A stretch of 64,000 bases of DNA, from positions 62,001 to 126,000 of the forward strand of contig JAWDKM010000006.1 in the NCBI GenBank assembly GCA_032464575.1, written 5' to 3'. Below, one piece after another: positions 59,303 through 64,000 of the stretch; position 1 is the first letter of the stretch; every line of letters begins with the position of its first letter. Under the pieces are notes generated by a model, which was given only the letters and a program-made list of their open reading frames with translations, was not told where the DNA came from and searched no databases. Both the position numbers and the translations under genes were made by a program. Origin of the DNA: Pontivivens sp032464575 (GTDB lineage Bacteria; Pseudomonadota; Alphaproteobacteria; Rhodobacterales; Rhodobacteraceae).

Positions 59303-59330
59303 CCCCGGCGTATTTGGAGAAAGATGAAGA
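59303..59330. repeat. Short recurrent TATTTGGAG-AAGA motif, copy 2
   Basis: CCCCGGCGTATTTGGAGAAA followed by GATGAAG contains the ribosome-binding site of the next gene, and resembles 14511-14539. Confidence 0.5.
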
Positions 59331-59758
59331 TGCGGGAACGGATCGCGGGCATCGACCACTTCAGCGGCCTTGATGGCGACCAACTCGACCGGCTGCTCGC
59401 GGGTAGCCGGGTGGAGCGCTATGCGGCAGGCGCGGCGATCCTCGATCCCGAGACCTCGCCCGCGTTCTATTCGTTCCTCGTCGCGGGGTGCTGGTGGATG
59501 CGGCGGACCATCAGGGGCGTCGCCCCGCGGGAGTGGATCGACGACCGGCCGGGCAACTGGCATGGCGGGATCGAGCTGATCGACGCGGTGGCGCCGCCGG
59601 AGGTGAAGGCGGAGACGGACTGCACCGTGGTGCACGTCCCGCGCAACCTGCTCGACGAACTGGCGGGGGAGAACCCGCATCTGGGCGTCGCCATGCTGCG
59701 CGGGGTGCGCGGCGGGGCGACCATGCTGCACAAACATGCGACGGGAGAGGGCGAATGA
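59324..59758 (+). CDS. Cyclic-nucleotide-binding-domain-like protein
   Basis: About 144 residues from the ATG at 59324 (TTGGAGAAAG upstream). The cNMP-type beta-barrel is seen in GLDGDQLDRLLAGSRVERYAAGAAILDPE in outline and later the DCTVVHVPRNLLDELAGENPHLG segment. The phosphate-binding cassette is not clearly conserved and there is no DNA-binding domain. It may sense a metabolite in the operon or be a structural part. The stop overlaps phnL. Confidence 0.62.
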   Translation: MKMRERIAGIDHFSGLDGDQLDRLLAGSRVERYAAGAAILDPETSPAFYSFLVAGCWWMRRTIRGVAPREWIDDRPGNWHGGIELIDAVAPPEVKAETDCTVVHVPRNLLDELAGENPHLGVAMLRGVRGGATMLHKHATGEGE

Positions 59759-60429
59759 TCCGGGTAGAGGGCGTGGGCAAGGATTTCGTGCTGCACAATC
59801 AGGGCGGCACGGCGATCCCGGTGATGGAGCGGGCGGAGCTGGAGGTCGCACCGGGCGAGTGCGTGGCGCTGACCGGCGCCTCGGGCGCGGGCAAGTCGAC
59901 GCTGATGCGGATGATCTACGGCAATTACCGCGTGGGCCGCGGCGTGATCGCGGTCGACGGGCTCGACGTGGCCCGGGCCGCCCCGCGGGAGATCCTGGAG
60001 CTGCGGCGCCGGACGCTCGGCTACGTGAGCCAGTTCCTCCGGGTCCTGCCGCGGGTGCCGACGGTGGAGGTCGTGGCCGAGCCGCTGCTGGCGTTGGGCG
60101 TCGATGAGGGGGAGGCGCGGGACCGGGCGGAGGCGCTGCTCACCCGTCTCAACATCCCCCAGCGGCTGTGGACGCTGAGCCCGACCACCTTCTCCGGCGG
60201 GGAACAGCAGCGAGTGAACATCGCCCGCGGCTTCGCGCATGAATACCCCGCCCTCCTGCTCGACGAGCCGACGGCGAGCCTCGACGTCGCCAACCGGGAG
60301 GAGGTGCTGACCCTGATCGAGGAGGCGAAGGCGCGCGGGGCGGCCATCGTGGGGATCTTCCACGACGTGGCGGCGCGCCGGCGCCTCTCGGATCGGGAGG
60401 TCGACGTGACGGCCTTCGCCCCTGCATGA
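59755..60429 (+). CDS. phnL: C-P lyase ATP-binding subunit PhnL
   Basis: 224 residues from the ATG at 59755. ABC motifs: GASGAGKSTLMRMIYGNY, FSGGEQQRVNIARGFA, LLLDEPTASLDVANREEVL. PhnL binds with PhnI and hydrolyses ATP during phosphonate activation. Its stop overlaps phnN (ATGA). Confidence 0.93.
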   Translation: MIRVEGVGKDFVLHNQGGTAIPVMERAELEVAPGECVALTGASGAGKSTLMRMIYGNYRVGRGVIAVDGLDVARAAPREILELRRRTLGYVSQFLRVLPRVPTVEVVAEPLLALGVDEGEARDRAEALLTRLNIPQRLWTLSPTTFSGGEQQRVNIARGFAHEYPALLLDEPTASLDVANREEVLTLIEEAKARGAAIVGIFHDVAARRRLSDREVDVTAFAPA

Positions 60430-60956
60430 GCGGACGCCTGATCGCAGTGGTCGGCCCTTCCGGGGTCGGCAAGGACACGGTGATGCGGGCGCTCGCCGCG
60501 CGGGCCGAGCTTGGCCTCGTGCGCCGGGTCATCACGCGCACCGACGCGGTGGGTGAGGAGTGCGACGTGGTGAGCGCCGACGAATTCGCCCGCCGTCGGG
60601 CCGCGGGCGCCTTCCTGCTGGATTGGGAGGCGCACGGGCTGAGCTACGGCATCCCGGTGGAGGTGCGCGCCGCGCTGGCCGAGCGCGACATGCTCGTCAA
60701 CCTCTCCCGCCGGGTGCTGGAGCGGGCGGCGGCGCTGGTGCCGGGCTTCATGGTGATTTCGCTGACGGCCGCGCCCGAGGTGCTGGCCGAGCGGCTCGCC
60801 GCCCGCGGGCGGGAGGATGCCGCCGATCAGGCGCGCCGCCTCGCCCGCCGGGTCGAGCTGCCGGAGGGCCTGCACGTGGTCGAGATCGACAATGGCGGCC
60901 CGCTGGAGCGGACGGTGGAGACGGCGCTCGCCGCCCTCTACCCGGTGAGGGCGTAG
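60426..60956 (+). CDS. phnN: Ribose 1,5-bisphosphokinase PhnN
   Basis: 176 residues. Guanylate-kinase-like fold: AVVGPSGVGKDTVMRAL and ITRTDAVGEECDVVSADEFARR. It makes PRPP from ribose 1,5-bisphosphate, the salvage end of the C-P lyase pathway. Its end overlaps the end of the convergent DUF1045 gene by 19 bases. Confidence 0.93.
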   Translation: MSGRLIAVVGPSGVGKDTVMRALAARAELGLVRRVITRTDAVGEECDVVSADEFARRRAAGAFLLDWEAHGLSYGIPVEVRAALAERDMLVNLSRRVLERAAALVPGFMVISLTAAPEVLAERLAARGREDAADQARRLARRVELPEGLHVVEIDNGGPLERTVETALAALYPVRA

Positions 60957-61591
60957 CGGTGGACCTCGCGAAACATACCGTCCGCGCCCTCGCCGACCAG
61001 CGTGAGGCAGTCGATCACGTGGGGGCGGCCGATGATGCCGGCGAGCTGCGCCTCGGCCTCCGCCTGCACCGGCGCGGGATCGTCGAGCGCGCGGGACAGG
61101 GTCATGTGGAAGCGGAACTCCTCCATCATGTAAGGGTAGCCCCAGCGGATGAGGTTCGCCTCCTGCGCCGGGCCGAGCCCGGCGGCGCGGCGGCGCTCCA
61201 GCTCCTCCGGCGGGGCGGGGGCGCGATGGGCGTCGAGGGCGCGGACGACTTCTGCCGCCATGGCGTTGAGCGCGGTCACGTCGCCCGCGGGCACCAGCGC
61301 TACGAACCGGCCCAGCGGCCGGACGATCAGCGCCTCCAGCGTGACGGGGGCGAGGCGGGCGGTGAGCGCGGCCACGTCCGAGCGCAACCCCCCCTCGTCT
61401 GCTGTCGGTCGGAACGGCGGCTTGATCGTCGCGTGAAAGCCGTACTTGCGGGGGCGGGCGACGATGTCCTCCCGCTCCGCCGGCACCGCGCGCGGGCTCC
61501 CGCTCGCCACGTCCCAGCCCAGCCAGTCGGCGCCGAATTCGGCCAGCGCGCCCGGCGGCGGCGTGTAGTAGATGGCGTAGCGATGGTACAT
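60938..61591 (-). CDS. DUF1045 phosphonate-associated protein, 2H-phosphoesterase-like
   Basis: 217 residues from the ATG at 61591 (MYHRYAIYYTPPPG). Two HxT/S-type motifs, FHATIKPPF and FHMTLSRAL, match the 2H phosphoesterase fold. The conserved PEELERRRAAGLGPAQEANLIRWGYPY segment in outline is typical for DUF1045 proteins of phn loci. It is on the minus strand, convergent to phnN and divergent from phnM. A role on cyclic phosphates is suggested from the fold. Confidence 0.83.
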   Translation of the reverse strand: MYHRYAIYYTPPPGALAEFGADWLGWDVASGSPRAVPAEREDIVARPRKYGFHATIKPPFRPTADEGGLRSDVAALTARLAPVTLEALIVRPLGRFVALVPAGDVTALNAMAAEVVRALDAHRAPAPPEELERRRAAGLGPAQEANLIRWGYPYMMEEFRFHMTLSRALDDPAPVQAEAEAQLAGIIGRPHVIDCLTLVGEGADGMFREVHRYALTG

Positions 61592-61620
61592 CCGGCCCTC
61601 CCGTTTTCCCTTTCCTCTCA

Positions 61621-62784
61621 ATGCTCGGTGACGCTCTCGTGACACAGGATCTCGTTCTCGCCAATGCCACGCTCATCCTCGATGACGAGACCCGGACCGG
61701 CCGGGTGACGGTCGAGGGCGGCCGGATCGCGGGCCTCGATTTCGACGCGGCGGTGCCCGAGGGCGCGGTGGATTGCGGCGGCGACTGGGTGGCACCGGGG
61801 CTGATCGAGCTGCACACCGACAACCTGGAGCGCCACATGACCCCGCGTCCCGGCGTGAACTGGCCGCACGAGGCGGCCTTGCTCGCCCATGACGCGGAGC
61901 TCGCCGGGACCGGGATCACCACCGTCTTCGACGCGATGCGGGTGGGCTCCATTCCGAAGGGCAAGGGCCGCTACCTGCAATATGCCCGCGACCTCTCGCG
62001 CGAGATGCTGGCGCTGCGCGCCGCCGGCGTCTTCAAGATCAGCCACTTCCTGCACCTGCGGGCCGAGATCTGCTCCGAAACGCTGGTCGAGGAACTCGCC
62101 GAGTTCGGGCCGGAGGATCGGGTGGGCCTCCTGAGCCTGATGGACCACACGCCCGGCCAGCGGCAGTTCCGCGATATAGGCCAGCTCAAGACCTACGTGA
62201 TGGGCAAGAACAACCTCGACGAGGCGGGCTTCGACGAGCATGTGGCGCGGCTCTACGCGGTGAAGGCGGAGCACGGGGCGCGCAACGAGGCGGCGGCGCT
62301 GGAGGCCGCGCGGGTCTGCGGCGCGGTGCTCGCGAGCCACGACGATACGGATGTGGCGCATGTCGAGGAGTCGGCCCGCCACGGCATCCGGCTCGCGGAG
62401 TTCCCGACCTCGCGCGCGGCGGCACAGGCGTGCCGCGACCACGGCATCGCGGTCATGATGGGCGCGCCCAACGTGATCCGCGGCGGGTCGCATTCGGGCA
62501 ACGTCGCGGCGGGCGAACTGGCGGAGGCGGGGCTGCTCGACATCCTCTCCTCGGACTACGTACCGGCCGCACTGCTGCTTGCGGCGGCCCGGCTCGGGGC
62601 GCTCTGGGGCGACATGGCGCGGGCGCTCGCGACGGTCACCTCGGCCCCGGCGAAGGCGGTGGGACTGGACGACCGCGGGCGGCTCGAACCGGGTCTGCGC
62701 GCAGACCTCGTACGCTTCCGCGAGCGCGAGGGCGGCACGCCGATGGTGCGCGGCGCCTGGAGCCAGGGGCGGCAGGTGGCGTGA
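61621..62784 (+). CDS. phnM: Ribose 1-methylphosphonate 5-triphosphate diphosphatase PhnM
   Basis: 387 residues. Amidohydrolase features: VAPGLIELHTDNLERHMTPRPGV in outline, a metal-ligand histidine in SLMDHTPGQRQFRD, and SHDDTDVAHVEE, then the C-terminal SSDYVPAALLLAA. It releases pyrophosphate from the product of the PhnGHIL step before PhnJ acts. It has its own short promoter region with the divergent DUF1045 gene (30 bases). Confidence 0.94.
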   Translation: MLGDALVTQDLVLANATLILDDETRTGRVTVEGGRIAGLDFDAAVPEGAVDCGGDWVAPGLIELHTDNLERHMTPRPGVNWPHEAALLAHDAELAGTGITTVFDAMRVGSIPKGKGRYLQYARDLSREMLALRAAGVFKISHFLHLRAEICSETLVEELAEFGPEDRVGLLSLMDHTPGQRQFRDIGQLKTYVMGKNNLDEAGFDEHVARLYAVKAEHGARNEAAALEAARVCGAVLASHDDTDVAHVEESARHGIRLAEFPTSRAAAQACRDHGIAVMMGAPNVIRGGSHSGNVAAGELAEAGLLDILSSDYVPAALLLAAARLGALWGDMARALATVTSAPAKAVGLDDRGRLEPGLRADLVRFREREGGTPMVRGAWSQGRQVA

Positions 62785-63158
62785 GGTGAGAGGCCCCGGA
62801 TCGGGTCCGGGGCGGTCGCGAGAAGATCCACCGTCCCGGCCGAAGCGCCGGGACCTTCCGCCTCCGAAGCACTCCGCTGCGAAAGACCCCGGATCAAGTC
62901 CGGGGTGGTATCGCCTCGAAGCACCGTCCCGCCCGGCTGACAGGCCGGCCAGCGCCCGACCCTCCCCACGGGAGGGCGCTTTTCCAACGGATCAAGCGGC
63001 GTTTCCTGTCTTGAGTGTTTCAAGGTCTCAAGCCGTATCGTCGGTCCGCAGCGCCCACCCAGGGTCGGGCGCTGCCCTCGTCGCACCGTTCTGACGATTA
63101 ATAGTGGTAGATCTCGGGGCTCCGAGAAATGAGGGGCGCGAGCCCTGCAAGACAGCCC
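62785..63158. other. Gap with REP-like palindromes
   Basis: No credible gene. Palindromes: CCCCGGATCGGGTCCGGGG (62794-62812), GTCCCGG...CCGGGAC (62833-62854), CCCCGGATCAAGTCCGGGG (62887-62905). A block-B-like stretch in reverse orientation is seen near 62940-62980 (CCCTCCCCACGGGAGGGCGC). Confidence 0.65.
62794..62905. repeat. REP-like palindrome cluster
   Basis: Three palindromes as listed for this gap. The first and last are variants of the CCCCGGAnnnnnTCCGGGG unit seen at 12917, 51992 and 52087, here in opposite orientation for the last. Confidence 0.7.
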
Positions 63159-64000
63159 TCACCCCACCCAAACCGGGTTCGTCCAGGCCCGCTTGCCGCG
63201 CGCATCCTTCACCGTGAGCCGCCGCCAGGGCGATGCGCCGACGCGGTCGTAGGGCACGACCGTCTCGGTCATAGCCTCGCCGTGCACAGCCCGCGCCGCA
63301 CTGCCGCGGCCCAGCACCACCACGCTCGCGGCCTCCGAATGGCGGACGACGACGCGCTTTTCCTCCCACGCGACGTCATGGATCCGCGGCCCGGTCGAGC
63401 TGTAGAACGTGCCCGCCTTCAGCGCTGCGAGCAGGGCCTCGGGCGTGTTCTCCTCCGCCTTCACCATGACCCAGCCGCCGAAATGGTCGGGCTCGTGGAA
63501 ATGCGCATCATCCGTCGCGATCAGCGTGAGCCCCCGGCCCGCCTCCAGCATCCGGTCGAGCGTGTGGAAGCCGTGGGGCCGGTCCGCCCCGACCGCGCAT
63601 CCGTGGTTGTAGACCTCGACCGCGTGCGCCGCCTCGATCCCCATCGCGTCGACATGGGTGAGGCCGGACCACTCCGGATGGGCGATCGCCACGAAGGCCC
63701 CGGCCGCCCGCGCGCGCGCCGCGATACAGGCCCCGCTCTCCTGCCCTGCAACCGGGTGGAAATGCGGCGCCTCGGGCGGCGCGAAGCCCTGCGGCAGGCC
63801 CACGGCCAGCAGGTGCCACAGCTCCCCGTTCTCCATCGCGCCCGAATGCAGCTCGGCGCCCAGGATCGTGGTGAACCCGTCCTCCCGGAACCCGGTGGTG
63901 TCGACGATGGGATAGCCGAACAGACCCACGAAATGATCCGTCAGCGCGATGAAGTCGTAGCCCCGCGCGCGGTAGCGGCGACAGACCTCCTCCGGCGGCA
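63159..64000 (-). CDS. PHP-domain metal-dependent phosphoesterase (CehA/McbA-like), 5' end outside window
   Basis: At least 280 residues; the frame continues to the window edge, with RARGYDFIALTDHF near 63930-63970 carrying the LTDH motif. Later motifs: GAELHSGAMENGELWHLLAVG, IAHPEWSGLTHVD, YNHG and IATDDAHFHEPDHFGG. These provide the metal ligands of a PHP fold. The substrate is unknown. It is convergent with phnM. PHP proteins can hydrolyse phosphodiesters, including cyclic ones. Confidence 0.82.
   Translation of the reverse strand, partial: PPEEVCRRYRARGYDFIALTDHFVGLFGYPIVDTTGFREDGFTTILGAELHSGAMENGELWHLLAVGLPQGFAPPEAPHFHPVAGQESGACIAARARAAGAFVAIAHPEWSGLTHVDAMGIEAAHAVEVYNHGCAVGADRPHGFHTLDRMLEAGRGLTLIATDDAHFHEPDHFGGWVMVKAEENTPEALLAALKAGTFYSSTGPRIHDVAWEEKRVVVRHSEAASVVVLGRGSAARAVHGEAMTETVVPYDRVGASPWRRLTVKDARGKRAWTNPVWVG

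Noticed and set aside
60021..61964. Long minus-strand open frame crossing phnL, phnN and phnM
   Set aside because: It crosses several well-supported genes and contains no recognisable domain.

Overview
This window looks like a chromosomal segment of an alphaproteobacterium of the Rhodobacteraceae (Rhodobacterales) type. The supporting signs are very high GC content and codon use, a petABC cytochrome bc1 operon, a petP-petR regulator pair, a histone-deacetylase-like/xseB/ispA/dxs operon, a CnoX/Lon-N/Trm112 operon and an alphaproteobacterial C-P lyase cluster. No species is assigned. All calls come from reading the translations; no database search was run.

Layout. 1-2.7 kb: end of a thiBPQ thiamine importer. 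3-5.7 kb (minus): petABC. 5.9-8.4 kb: TrmL, a DUF547 protein, a glycine-zipper lipoprotein and a secreted protein with an internal duplication. 8.5-12.5 kb (minus): isoprenoid operon (HDAC-like, xseB, ispA, dxs). 13-16.1 kb (minus): petP-petR-glyoxalase, ketopantoate reductase, tautomerase. 16.3-20.1 kb: branched-chain aminotransferase, a small b-type-cytochrome-like membrane protein, a cytochrome P450 and a P-loop kinase. 20.1-22.8 kb: rsfS-rlmH, a porin and a tiny lipoprotein. 22.8-25.6 kb (minus): Trm112-like, Lon-N domain, CnoX-like, and a GNAT/prolyl-tRNA-editing fusion. 25.7 kb: tRNA-Gly(GCC).

25.8-46.7 kb is a lower-GC surface-glycan island directly behind the tRNA. The plus-strand half (26.0-38.2 kb) holds a wbpA-B-D-E set for a diacetamido-glucuronic acid nucleotide sugar, a Wzx-type flippase, and a tightly overlapping legB-legC-legG-legI-legH-ptmE-legF set predicted to make CMP-legionaminic acid by the GDP-sugar route. 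The convergent minus-strand half (38.2-46.7 kb) holds a NodB-type deacetylase, a large unassigned protein with HP and SS motifs (candidate nonulosonate transferase), a methyltransferase, a glycosyltransferase, and a 2,6-dideoxy-L-hexosamine set (RmlD-like, FnlA, FnlC) with a WbuB-like transferase. I see no Wzy polymerase, initiating transferase, integrase or transposase in it.

47.1-62.8 kb is a complete phosphonate uptake and C-P lyase locus: phnC, phnD, phnE1, phnE2, a hexapeptide acyltransferase, phnF (minus), then phnG-H-I, DUF559, FosX-like, an unknown, phnJ, alpha/beta hydrolase, NIPSNAP, phnK, cNMP-binding-like, phnL, phnN, a minus-strand DUF1045 2H-phosphoesterase-like gene, and phnM. 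The non-core genes interleaved with the core are the most interesting part. No phnP is visible. The DUF1045 gene and a PHP-domain gene at the window edge are candidates for handling the cyclic phosphate product. Several families of palindromic intergenic repeats are shared between distant gaps, including two opposite-orientation copies of one element inside the C-P lyase operon.
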